From an uncultured Collinsella sp. (GTDB lineage: Bacteria > Actinomycetota > Coriobacteriia > Coriobacteriales > Coriobacteriaceae): a stretch of 5,822 nt of DNA. Below, piece by piece: positions 1 to 4,665 of this stretch. A program made the position numbers and the translations under genes. Below the pieces are notes generated by a model. The model ran no database searches. It was not told where the DNA came from and worked only from the letters and a program-made list of their open reading frames with translations. The stretch spans positions 1 to 5,822 of the forward strand of contig CABSNM010000047.1 in the NCBI GenBank assembly GCA_902479065.1, given 5' to 3'. Within the stretch, counting starts at the first letter, position 1, and each line of letters begins with the position of its first letter.

Positions 1-12
1 GGTCGGAGGGGT

Positions 13-92
13 GGCTTTGTAAAGCCGTTTGTCTCCACCCGCGTAGCGGGTGGTTCAAAGCTGGCCGCTGCGCGGCCAGCAGACTAAAGTCT
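13..92. repeat. Cluster of palindromes that can fold as a three-way junction
   Basis: Consecutive inverted repeats are visible. 13-26 is a short palindrome (GGCTTT/AAAGCC). 35-42 pairs with 46-53 (CCACCCGC/GCGGGTGG, 3-nt loop). 60-68 pairs with 72-80 (GCTGGCCGC/GCGGCCAGC, 3-nt loop). 28-34 (TTTGTCT) can pair with 81-84 plus 86-88, with T85 bulged, which encloses the two middle hairpins. 81-92 is also a small palindrome by itself (AGACT/AGTCT). No open reading frame here looks like a protein. It lies beyond the lysS terminator, so it is either an independent non-coding element or the 3' region of something outside the window. REP/BIME-like repeat, structured RNA and the end of a small transposable element are all possible. 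The pairings are read directly; the function is unknown. Confidence 0.6.
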
Positions 93-94
93 TG

Positions 95-132
95 AAAAAA
101 CGAAAGGGCGCTGACCTTCTGGTCGCGCCCTT
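95..132 (-). terminator. Intrinsic terminator downstream of lysS
   Basis: Read on the minus strand, AAGGGCGC (132-125) pairs with GCGCCCTT (111-104). The stem continues as GACC/GGTC past one bulged base (112), around a 4-nt loop (117-120). It is followed by TCG and then six T residues (100-95). A long GC-rich stem plus U-tract is the standard Rho-independent layout. It ends about 80 nt after the lysS stop codon and is the likely end of the lysS transcript. Confidence 0.85.
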
Positions 133-179
133 GAAGTTGAACGTCAGATTGTCCAAATGCGGCCCGCGCAGCGTCGAGC

Positions 180-209
180 GGTTACGGCGTTTGGTAAAAC
201 GCCGTAACC
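180..209. repeat. 13-bp perfect hairpin directly after lysS, no U-tract
   Basis: 180-192 and 197-209 are perfect reverse complements (GGTTACGGCGTTT / AAACGCCGTAACC) around a 4-nt loop. The hairpin begins 2 nt after the lysS stop codon. Neither strand has a T-tract after it, so it is not a standard intrinsic terminator. A role in 3'-end protection of the mRNA, or as a REP-like element, is possible but not shown. Confidence 0.75.
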
Positions 210-211
210 CC

Positions 212-2176
212 CTAGTACATCTTTGCGCCGGCGGGGATTGAAGCGTCGAGCTGAATCAAGTTGAGGCGCTCCTCGCCCTCCTCCTCGTGGATAGCGCTGA
301 TGAGCATGCCGCAGCTGGGGATGCCCATCATCTTGCGCGGAGGCAGATTGGTGATGGCGAGCAGGGTCTTGCCGACCAGGTCCTCGGGCTCATAGTATTC
401 ATGGATGCCGGAGAGGATGGTGCGGTCGGTACCGGTACCGTCGTCGAGCGTAAAGTTCAGCAGCTTCTTGGACTTCTTGACGGCCTCGCATGCCTTGACC
501 TTCACAGCGCGGAAATCGCTCTTGGAGAAGGTATCAAAGTCGACGAACTCCTCGAACAGCGGCTCAACGGCGATCTTGGAGTAATCGAACGTGGGCTTAA
601 GCGATGTAACGAACGGGCTCGCGGCGTTGCCGGCCTCTGCAGCCTTGGCGGCAGCGGCACCGGACTGGAAACCCTTCTCGGGCTTCATGTGCGGGAACAG
701 CAGGACGTCGCGGATAGAAGCCTGGTTGGTAAGCAGCATGACCACGCGGTCGATACCAATGCCAATGCCGCCCGCGGGAGGCATACCGTACTCGAGGGCG
801 CGCACGTAGTCCTCGTCATACTCCATGGCCTCGTCGTCGCCGCCGGCCTTCTCGGCCATCTGGGCAGCAAAGCGCTCAGCCTGGTCGACCGGGTCGTTGA
901 GCTCGGAGAATGCGTTGGCGTACTCGTGGCCGGCGATGACCAGCTCAAAGCGGTGGGTCAGGCGCGGATCGTCCTCAAAACGCTTAGCGAGCGGGCTGAC
1001 CTCGATGGGGTAATCACACACGAAGGTCGGGTTGACGATGGTGTCCTCGCCCAACTCATCGTAAATCTCGGCGATGATCTTGCCAGCGGTCCACTCGGGC
1101 TTGATCTCCAGGCCCTTCTCGCGCGCGGCGGCAGCAAGCTCCTCGGCGGGCGTGTCGATGGTGACTTTCTTGCCGAGCACGTCAGAGACAATATCAGTCA
1201 TGGGACGGCTTGCCCACTCACCGGACAGGTCGATAGTCTGGCCCTGATACTCGATGACCTCAGGGTTGCCGATGGCCTTGTTGGCAGCCTTGATGACGCC
1301 CTGGGCGAGCGCCTTCATGCCCTCGAGATCGGAGAAGGCACGGTAGGCCTCCATCGTGGTGAACTCGGGGTTGTGGGTGAGGTCCATGCCCTCGTTACGG
1401 AAGATACGGCCGATCTCGAAGACGCGCTCAAAGCCACCGACGATGCAGCGCTTGAGGTGCAGCTCGGTAGCGATGCGCAGGTAGCATTCCTGATCGAGAG
1501 CGTTGAAGTGCGTGATGAACGGCTTGGCCGTAGCGCCACCCTGGATGGTCTGCAGGATGGGGGTCTCGACCTCCATGTAGCCGTCGGACTCCATAAAGCG
1601 ACGGAAGGTGGAGAGGATCTGCGAGCGCTTGCGGAAGGTCTCGCGAACATCGTCGTTAGCAATGAGGTCGACGTAACGCTGACGATAACGGGTCTCCTTG
1701 TCGGAGAGACCGTGGAACTTCTCGGGCAGCGGGCGAACGGCCTTGGAGAGCAGGGTCGCGCTCTTAGGGGCGACGGAAAGCTGGCCGCGCTTGGTGCGCA
1801 CGACCACGCCGGTCACGCCCAGGATATCGCCAAGGTCGAGGGCCTTAAGCGTGCTCCAAGCCGCCTCGTCCATGTCGTTAATACGGCAGAACAGCTGAAT
1901 CTCGCCAGTCGCGTCGCGGACGACGATGAACATGATCTTGCCCTGACCACGCTTGGCAACCACGCGGCCGCCGATCTTTACGACGTCCTCGGTGTCTTCG
2001 CCATCGGCAAGCTCGGCATACTTAGCCTCGATGTCGGCAACGTAGTCCTCGATCTCGGAGTGCTCGGGGTACGGATTCTGGCCCGCCTCGAACAGGGAGG
2101 CGCGCTTGGCCAGGCGGGTGGCGCGCTCATCGTTGAGCGTCGATGCCTGATCGGCGGCGTTCTGGTTCTCTGCCAT
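212..2176 (-). CDS. lysS: Lysyl-tRNA synthetase (class II) with C-terminal tRNA-binding domain
   Basis: Cytoplasmic enzyme that charges tRNA-Lys with lysine using ATP. The 654 residues comprise an N-terminal anticodon-binding OB fold (about 65-143, GGRVVAKRGQGK), a class II core with motif 1 near 191-208, motif 2 near 250-278 (FEIGRIFRNEG, then HNPEFT), the FSELNDPVDQAERF segment at 423-436, and motif 3 near 469-482 (GIGIGIDR, R477). The usual bacterial LysRS ends near residue 503 (FPHMKPEKG). Here an Ala-rich linker (about 504-544) leads to a second OB-fold domain (about 545-654) with the Trbp111/MetRS C-terminal signature: KKLL at 570-573, ILSGI at 587-591, NLPPRKMMGI at 610-619 and GMLISA at 623-628. 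The length of about 650 is therefore explained by a fusion. The ATG start has a GAGGAG ribosome site 7 nt upstream. The leader carries the greA terminator hairpin, so expression may depend on read-through or regulated termination. Confidence 0.97.
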   Translation of the reverse strand: MAENQNAADQASTLNDERATRLAKRASLFEAGQNPYPEHSEIEDYVADIEAKYAELADGEDTEDVVKIGGRVVAKRGQGKIMFIVVRDATGEIQLFCRINDMDEAAWSTLKALDLGDILGVTGVVVRTKRGQLSVAPKSATLLSKAVRPLPEKFHGLSDKETRYRQRYVDLIANDDVRETFRKRSQILSTFRRFMESDGYMEVETPILQTIQGGATAKPFITHFNALDQECYLRIATELHLKRCIVGGFERVFEIGRIFRNEGMDLTHNPEFTTMEAYRAFSDLEGMKALAQGVIKAANKAIGNPEVIEYQGQTIDLSGEWASRPMTDIVSDVLGKKVTIDTPAEELAAAAREKGLEIKPEWTAGKIIAEIYDELGEDTIVNPTFVCDYPIEVSPLAKRFEDDPRLTHRFELVIAGHEYANAFSELNDPVDQAERFAAQMAEKAGGDDEAMEYDEDYVRALEYGMPPAGGIGIGIDRVVMLLTNQASIRDVLLFPHMKPEKGFQSGAAAAKAAEAGNAASPFVTSLKPTFDYSKIAVEPLFEEFVDFDTFSKSDFRAVKVKACEAVKKSKKLLNFTLDDGTGTDRTILSGIHEYYEPEDLVGKTLLAITNLPPRKMMGIPSCGMLISAIHEEEGEERLNLIQLDASIPAGAKMY

Positions 2177-2183
2177 AAGTTAG

Positions 2184-2189
2184 CTCCTC
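2184..2189 (-). promoter_or_regulatory. Ribosome binding site of lysS
   Basis: GAGGAG on the minus strand, 7 nt before the lysS ATG (2176-2174). It lies directly after the T-run of the upstream terminator hairpin, so folding of that region could affect access to it. Confidence 0.85.
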
Positions 2190-2190
2190 A

Positions 2191-2227
2191 AACTAAAACG
2201 CTCCCCAGGATTCGGTCCCAGGGAGCG
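2191..2227 (-). terminator. Terminator or attenuator hairpin between greA and lysS
   Basis: On the minus strand, 2227-2216 (CGCTCCCTGGGA) pairs with 2210-2199 (TCCTGGGGAGCG). This gives 12 bp including two G-U pairs, with a 5-nt loop. TTTTAGTTT follows. The T-run is interrupted, so termination may be partial. No convincing promoter is visible between the hairpin and lysS, which fits partial read-through from greA or regulated attenuation. Confidence 0.7.
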
Positions 2228-2251
2228 AAAACATACCTTTACGCGGGACCG
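2199..2251 (-). promoter_or_regulatory. Candidate alternative pairing or pseudoknot in the lysS leader
   Basis: Positions 2251-2245 (CGGTCCC on the minus strand) are a perfect complement of 2219-2213 (GGGACCG), which overlaps the upper arm of the terminator hairpin. The two folds therefore compete. Alternatively, 2227-2220 can still pair with 2206-2199, giving an H-type pseudoknot with stems of 7 and 8 bp, zero nt at the junction and loops of 17 and 6 nt. The first arm begins 4 nt after the greA stop codon. The pairing is seen in the sequence; a regulatory role is inference. Confidence 0.35.
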
Positions 2252-2255
2252 TGGT

Positions 2256-2726
2256 CTAGCGTGCAATCTTGGCGATGGTGTAGACGCGAGTCTTGCCGGA
2301 AGGCGTAACGACCTCAACGGAGTCGCCCTCGCCGTGACCAATGATGGCGTGACCGACCGGAGACTCGTTGGAAATCTTGTGCTCGAGCGAGTTGGTCTCG
2401 GTGGTACCGACGAGCGTGACTTCCATGACCTCGCCGTTGGGATCAATCAGCGAAACGGTGGAACCGATGGAGACGGTCAGGTCGCCCGTGGTGGCAGCAA
2501 CCTGAGCGTTGGCGAGGATGGCCTGGATCTCGGCAATACGAGCGGCGTTCTGGGCCTGCTTGTCCTTAGCGGCGTCGTACTCGGAGTTCTCCGAAAGGTC
2601 GCCGAACGCGCGGGCTTCCTTGATGTCCTCGACGATCTCCTTGGCGTAATCGCCCTCACGCCAAGCGAGCTCCTCGACGAGCTTCTGGCGGCCCTCAGCG
2701 GTCAGTACGATCTGGCTTGCGTCCAT
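2256..2726 (-). CDS. greA: Transcription elongation factor GreA
   Basis: GreA inserts its coiled-coil into the secondary channel of RNA polymerase and stimulates cleavage of backtracked transcripts. The 156 residues match the usual length of about 158. The N-terminal coiled-coil (about 10-78) carries the conserved tip GDLSENSEY at 42-50, whose acidic residues D43 and E46 are the functional ones in the family. The C-terminal FKBP-like domain (about 80-156) shows SPVGHAIIGHGEGD at 122-135 and VVTPSGKTRVY at 139-149. I chose the ATG at 2726 because GGGGAG lies 8 nt upstream and the protein then begins at the conserved QIVLTAEG region. The in-frame start at 2756 would add ten residues and has no ribosome site. 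The gene lies between the tatA terminator and lysS. A perfect TTGACA (2767-2762) upstream suggests its own promoter, but I find no matching -10. Confidence 0.97.
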   Translation of the reverse strand: MDASQIVLTAEGRQKLVEELAWREGDYAKEIVEDIKEARAFGDLSENSEYDAAKDKQAQNAARIAEIQAILANAQVAATTGDLTVSIGSTVSLIDPNGEVMEVTLVGTTETNSLEHKISNESPVGHAIIGHGEGDSVEVVTPSGKTRVYTIAKIAR

Positions 2727-2734
2727 ACGGATAT

Positions 2735-2740
2735 CTCCCC
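2735..2740 (-). promoter_or_regulatory. Ribosome binding site deciding the greA start
   Basis: GGGGAG on the minus strand, 8 nt before the ATG at 2726. It supports this start over the in-frame upstream ATG at 2756, which would place this site inside the coding region. Confidence 0.75.
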
Positions 2741-2774
2741 AACTCTGATCAAACAATCAACTGTCAACAAAACG

Positions 2775-2807
2775 AAAAAGACCGGCTAGCCTGCGGGCAA
2801 GCCGGTC
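2775..2807 (-). terminator. Intrinsic terminator of tatA
   Basis: On the minus strand, GACCGGCT (2807-2800) pairs with AGCCGGTC (2787-2780). An inner GCC/GGC extension follows across a T-T mismatch, and the stem is followed by five T residues (2779-2775), then CG and more T. It starts 25 nt after the tatA stop codon and separates tatA from greA. Confidence 0.9.
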
Positions 2808-2832
2808 AGGTGCTCACCCCAAAGGGATGGGA

Positions 2833-3108
2833 CTACTCTGCGTCCGCGTCGCTGTCCTCTGCCTGCTTCTTCTTGGCAGCAGCGAGCTTGGCCTCGAGCT
2901 CAGCGATCTCCTTGTCCTCCTCGGACTGCTCGACCACGACCTCCTCGGCCTGCTTGGTCTCGGCCTTATCGTCGCCCTCCATACCCTCACGGATATTCTT
3001 GACGGTAGAGCCGAGGGACTTGCCGAGCTTCGGCAGGTTCTTGGGCCCGAAGATAATCAGGACAACGACGAGAATAATGATGAGCTCAGGAGCCCTCAGT
3101 CCAAACAT
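2833..3108 (-). CDS. tatA: Sec-independent (twin-arginine) translocase subunit TatA
   Basis: Small membrane protein that oligomerises with TatC to move folded proteins across the cytoplasmic membrane. The 91 residues show the TatA/E layout. A short N-terminus (MFGLRAPEL) is followed by one hydrophobic helix at about 8-20. The hinge FGPKNLPKLGKSLG comes next (20-33), then an amphipathic helix to about 42. The long charged tail is rich in Glu, Asp, Lys and Ala (43-91), with a likely coiled-coil at about 62-82. The ATG at 3108 has GGAGGT 4 nt upstream and gives the canonical N-terminus. Extending the frame to 3291 would translate through the terminator and the tRNA, so that start is artefactual. 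No tatC is in the window, so the partner must be elsewhere. The gene is a single unit with its own promoter and terminator. TatB-like function cannot be excluded, but FGPK suits TatA. Confidence 0.93.
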   Translation of the reverse strand: MFGLRAPELIIILVVVLIIFGPKNLPKLGKSLGSTVKNIREGMEGDDKAETKQAEEVVVEQSEEDKEIAELEAKLAAAKKKQAEDSDADAE

Positions 3109-3112
3109 GTAG

Positions 3113-3118
3113 ACCTCC
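3113..3118 (-). promoter_or_regulatory. Ribosome binding site deciding the tatA start
   Basis: GGAGGT on the minus strand, 4 nt before the ATG at 3108. It fixes the TatA N-terminus at MFGLRAPEL. Confidence 0.85.
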
Positions 3119-3144
3119 ACAATACAGCGAGACAAGCTCGAATG

Positions 3145-3173
3145 AGTATACCGCGGGTATCGCGGTATCACAA
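3145..3173 (-). promoter_or_regulatory. Sigma70-like promoter of tatA with embedded palindrome
   Basis: On the minus strand, TTGTGA (3173-3168, four of six matches to TTGACA) and TATACT (3150-3145, five of six matches to TATAAT) are separated by exactly 17 nt. They lie between the tRNA terminator and the tatA ribosome site. An 8-bp inverted repeat (ATACCGCG 3148-3155, CGCGGTAT 3161-3168, 5 nt apart) fills the spacer and touches both hexamers, as a repressor operator would. The binding protein, if any, is unknown. Confidence 0.65.
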
Positions 3174-3181
3174 CACTAGCT

Positions 3182-3210
3182 AAAAAAAGGGACCGCAAGA
3201 AGCGGTCCCT
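3182..3210 (-). terminator. Intrinsic terminator after tRNA-Pro
   Basis: On the minus strand, AGGGACCGC (3210-3202) pairs with GCGGTCCCT (3196-3188) around a 5-nt loop, followed by a run of T residues (to 3182). It begins 10 nt after the encoded CCA and would end tRNA transcription, or an ispE-tRNA read-through transcript. Confidence 0.95.
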
Positions 3211-3220
3211 CCTCATGCTC

Positions 3221-3297
3221 TGGTCGGGTTGACTGGATTTGAACCAGCGACCCCTGCGTCCCGAACGCAGTGCTCTACCAAACTGAGCCACAACCCG
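3221..3297 (-). tRNA. tRNA-Pro, anticodon CGG
   Basis: A complete cloverleaf is readable on the minus strand. The 7-bp acceptor stem is CGGGTTG (3297-3291) with CAACCCG (3231-3225). The D-arm region contains GGCTCAGTTTGGTAGAGC. The anticodon stem is CTGCG/CGCAG, and its loop TTCGGGA (3265-3259) has anticodon CGG at 3263-3261. The T-arm is GCTGG-TTCAAAT-CCAGT. The discriminator is A (3224), and CCA is encoded (3223-3221). Anticodon CGG reads CCG, a codon expected to be used in a GC-rich genome. The gene lies 49 nt downstream of ispE with no terminator between them, so it may be partly co-transcribed with ispE. Confidence 0.97.
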
Positions 3298-3346
3298 TTA
3301 GCTCGACTATAGTAACAAAGATTTTCGCCGCGTGCTAGAGAAATTT

Positions 3347-4243
3347 TTATTTCTTTGAAGCGTCGACGTGAACCGTGTTGGGAATAAGCTCAGTCGCGCA
3401 GGCCCACCAGCCATTTTGCTGGGCAGCGTCAGCAAGCCTTTCGGCCGTGGCGGCGGTGTCGCAAATGGCAAACGAGCAAGCGCCCGATCCGCACACATCT
3501 ACAGCAACGGTGCCGTCCTGTTTACGCAGCCAATCGAGAACCGTTTGAATCTGCGACTCCATCTGTGCGGAAATGACACCAAGGTTGTTATGGATGAGTG
3601 CATATGCCGTCTCGGCATCACCAGCACGCAAGGCAGAAGCTATCGCGCCGGGCTTGTCCGCAGGCACCGGGGCCTCGTCAAAACGTCGATAAGCTTCAAT
3701 TGTCGAAACGCTTGCCTCGCGCGGCTTGACCAGCACGACGGGCGTCGCGGGCAGCGCGGGGCACTCAGTTGCCAGCACGTCTCCCCCACCTACGTAGAAC
3801 GCAGGACTCGCGTGCAAAAAGAACGGGACGTCAGCACCAATGCCCCGCGCAATATCGTCGAGCGCTGGGTCGGTGCGATCAATGCCCCAGAGCTCCGCCA
3901 AGGCGACAATGACCGCGGCCGCATCCGTCGAGGGGCCGCCCAAGCCGGCGCACAATGGAATGCGCTTCTCAATCGTCACGCAGATGTTTGCCTCGCAACC
4001 ATAATGCTCGGCCATAGCAACCGCAGCCCGATACGCCGTATTCTTTTGCATGGGAAAATCTGATGCCGGAACCGTCTGGACGGTCAGCGCCTGCGCCGGC
4101 GTGACCGTCACGGTATCGGAAAGACCGACGGCTGCCATCAGGGAATCGACCCTGTGGTAGCCGCGGTCATCGCGCTCGGTATGAACCCCCAGGTAGAGGT
4201 TAATCTTTGCCGGCGCGGAAAGAGTCAGGGACCGATCGGTCAC
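3347..4243 (-). CDS. ispE: 4-diphosphocytidyl-2-C-methyl-D-erythritol kinase
   Basis: GHMP-family kinase of the non-mevalonate (MEP) isoprenoid pathway. It phosphorylates the 2-hydroxyl of CDP-methylerythritol with ATP. The 298 residues are of normal length. Visible motifs are APAKINLYLG at 10-19 with the conserved K13, RGYH at 27-30, the ATP-binding loop AGLGGPSTDAAA at 99-110, GADVPFFL at 136-143 with catalytic-type D138, and the C-terminal GSGACSF at 252-258. The glycine-rich loop is slightly unusual: the family more often has GLGGGSSDAA, and here Pro replaces one Gly and Thr one Ser. The start is GTG, 2 nt after the veg stop codon. Its GAGGAG ribosome site lies within the last veg codons, 8 nt upstream, which suggests translational coupling to veg. 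No U-tract terminator follows the stop before tRNA-Pro. Confidence 0.96.
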   Translation of the reverse strand: MTDRSLTLSAPAKINLYLGVHTERDDRGYHRVDSLMAAVGLSDTVTVTPAQALTVQTVPASDFPMQKNTAYRAAVAMAEHYGCEANICVTIEKRIPLCAGLGGPSTDAAAVIVALAELWGIDRTDPALDDIARGIGADVPFFLHASPAFYVGGGDVLATECPALPATPVVLVKPREASVSTIEAYRRFDEAPVPADKPGAIASALRAGDAETAYALIHNNLGVISAQMESQIQTVLDWLRKQDGTVAVDVCGSGACSFAICDTAATAERLADAAQQNGWWACATELIPNTVHVDASKK

Positions 4244-4245
4244 CG

Positions 4246-4542
4246 TTAATGCTCCTCGAGCTGATTGCCGAGCGGGGTAAAGATGTGCTCGCCGCTCTCG
4301 GGGTCGAACAGCTCGACCTGACCGGTGAGCACATCGATATACTGGTAGGACTGACGCGACTTGCGGCCACGACGCTCGTCGACCTCGACAATGAAGACGG
4401 CCGGGTGGACGCTCTTGATGGTGCCCATGCGCTCGACGACGCGGGTACGGCCCATGTTGGCCTTAACCTTGACGCGATCGCCCACCATATCGGTCAGCTT
4501 CTCGTGGATGTCGTCGACGTGATTGACTTCCATCTCTTCCAT
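4246..4542 (-). CDS. veg: Veg family protein (DUF1021)
   Basis: Small protein of 98 residues resembling Bacillus subtilis Veg, which has been linked to biofilm formation; its biochemical role is not well defined. Shared features are the basic beta-rich core VKVKANMGRTRVVERMG (about 25-41), the HPAVFIVEVD strand (about 46-55), and SYQYIDVLTGQVELF (about 65-79) near the C-terminus. The ATG at 4542 is chosen because GGAGG lies 8 nt upstream. An in-frame TTG at 4566 would put that site inside the gene, and the later ATG at 4533 is too far from it. There is no membrane segment or signal peptide. Veg next to ispE is, as I recall, a familiar order in Gram-positive genomes. A promoter candidate and a small hairpin lie in the 123-bp gap upstream. 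Confidence 0.88.
   Translation of the reverse strand: MEEMEVNHVDDIHEKLTDMVGDRVKVKANMGRTRVVERMGTIKSVHPAVFIVEVDERRGRKSRQSYQYIDVLTGQVELFDPESGEHIFTPLGNQLEEH
4252..4257 (-). promoter_or_regulatory. Ribosome binding site of ispE inside veg
   Basis: GAGGAG on the minus strand within the last codons of veg, 8 nt before the GTG start of ispE at 4243. It supports the GTG start and implies that ribosomes finishing veg help initiation at ispE. Confidence 0.75.
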
Positions 4543-4550
4543 GAACAGGG

Positions 4551-4555
4551 CCTCC
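4551..4555 (-). promoter_or_regulatory. Ribosome binding site deciding the veg start
   Basis: GGAGG on the minus strand, 8 nt before the ATG at 4542. It excludes the in-frame TTG at 4566 as the main start. Confidence 0.8.
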
Positions 4556-4569
4556 AGAAGGTGCAATTC

Positions 4570-4589
4570 AAAAAGGGGATAATACCCCT
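4570..4589 (-). terminator. Weak hairpin plus T-run in the veg leader
   Basis: On the minus strand, AGGGG (4589-4585) pairs with CCCCT (4578-4574) around a 6-nt AT loop, followed by T residues to 4570. With only 5 bp it is a weak intrinsic terminator. It lies downstream of the predicted veg start site, so it would act as an attenuator in the veg leader rather than as an end for dtd. It could also be chance. Confidence 0.35.
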
Positions 4590-4609
4590 AAGATAGACAA
4601 AACTCTAAT

Positions 4610-4639
4610 ACTATAGCACCCTGCTGCCGTCATACGCAA
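4610..4639 (-). promoter_or_regulatory. Extended -10 promoter for veg-ispE
   Basis: On the minus strand, TATAGT (4615-4610, five of six matches) is preceded by TGC, the extended -10 element. TTGCGT (4639-4634, three of six matches) lies 18 nt further upstream. It is in the 123-bp dtd-veg gap, about 70 nt before the veg ATG. The extended -10 compensates for the weak -35. It would drive veg, ispE and possibly tRNA-Pro. Confidence 0.55.
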
Positions 4640-4665
4640 GTCGACTCTCTACTTATATGCGTGAC

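Noticed and set aside
50..241. 63-codon plus-strand open frame over the hairpin region
   Set aside because: It runs through three hairpins and the lysS terminator into the lysS 3' end, has no ribosome site and no protein-like composition.
2207..2220. T-box-like string TGGGACCG in the lysS leader
   Set aside because: It resembles the T-box core TGGNACCG, but the gap is only 79 nt, with no room for a Stem I or specifier loop. N would be G, which does not match the usual tRNA-Lys discriminator. The string is explained by the terminator arm.
287..2308. Long plus-strand open frame (673 codons) opposite lysS
   Set aside because: It is the antisense of a clear LysRS gene. The protein is a low-complexity Leu/Gly/Asp/Val mixture with no recognisable motif, as expected from a GC-rich codon-biased gene read in reverse.
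2762..2767. Perfect TTGACA upstream of greA as a promoter
   Set aside because: No acceptable -10 hexamer lies 15-19 nt downstream; the region there is GAGTTGGGG and runs into the ribosome site. A greA promoter is likely somewhere after the tatA terminator, but I cannot place it.
2833..3291. tatA extended to 152 residues from an upstream start
   Set aside because: The extra N-terminus is translated from the tRNA-Pro gene, its terminator and the tatA promoter. The ATG at 3108 has a strong ribosome site and gives the canonical TatA start.
3306..3311. TATAGT as a -10 box for tRNA-Pro
   Set aside because: It sits 8 nt before the tRNA 5' end, which is suitable, but no -35-like hexamer occurs at 16-18 nt spacing (sequence there is GC-rich). 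Too weak to annotate alone.
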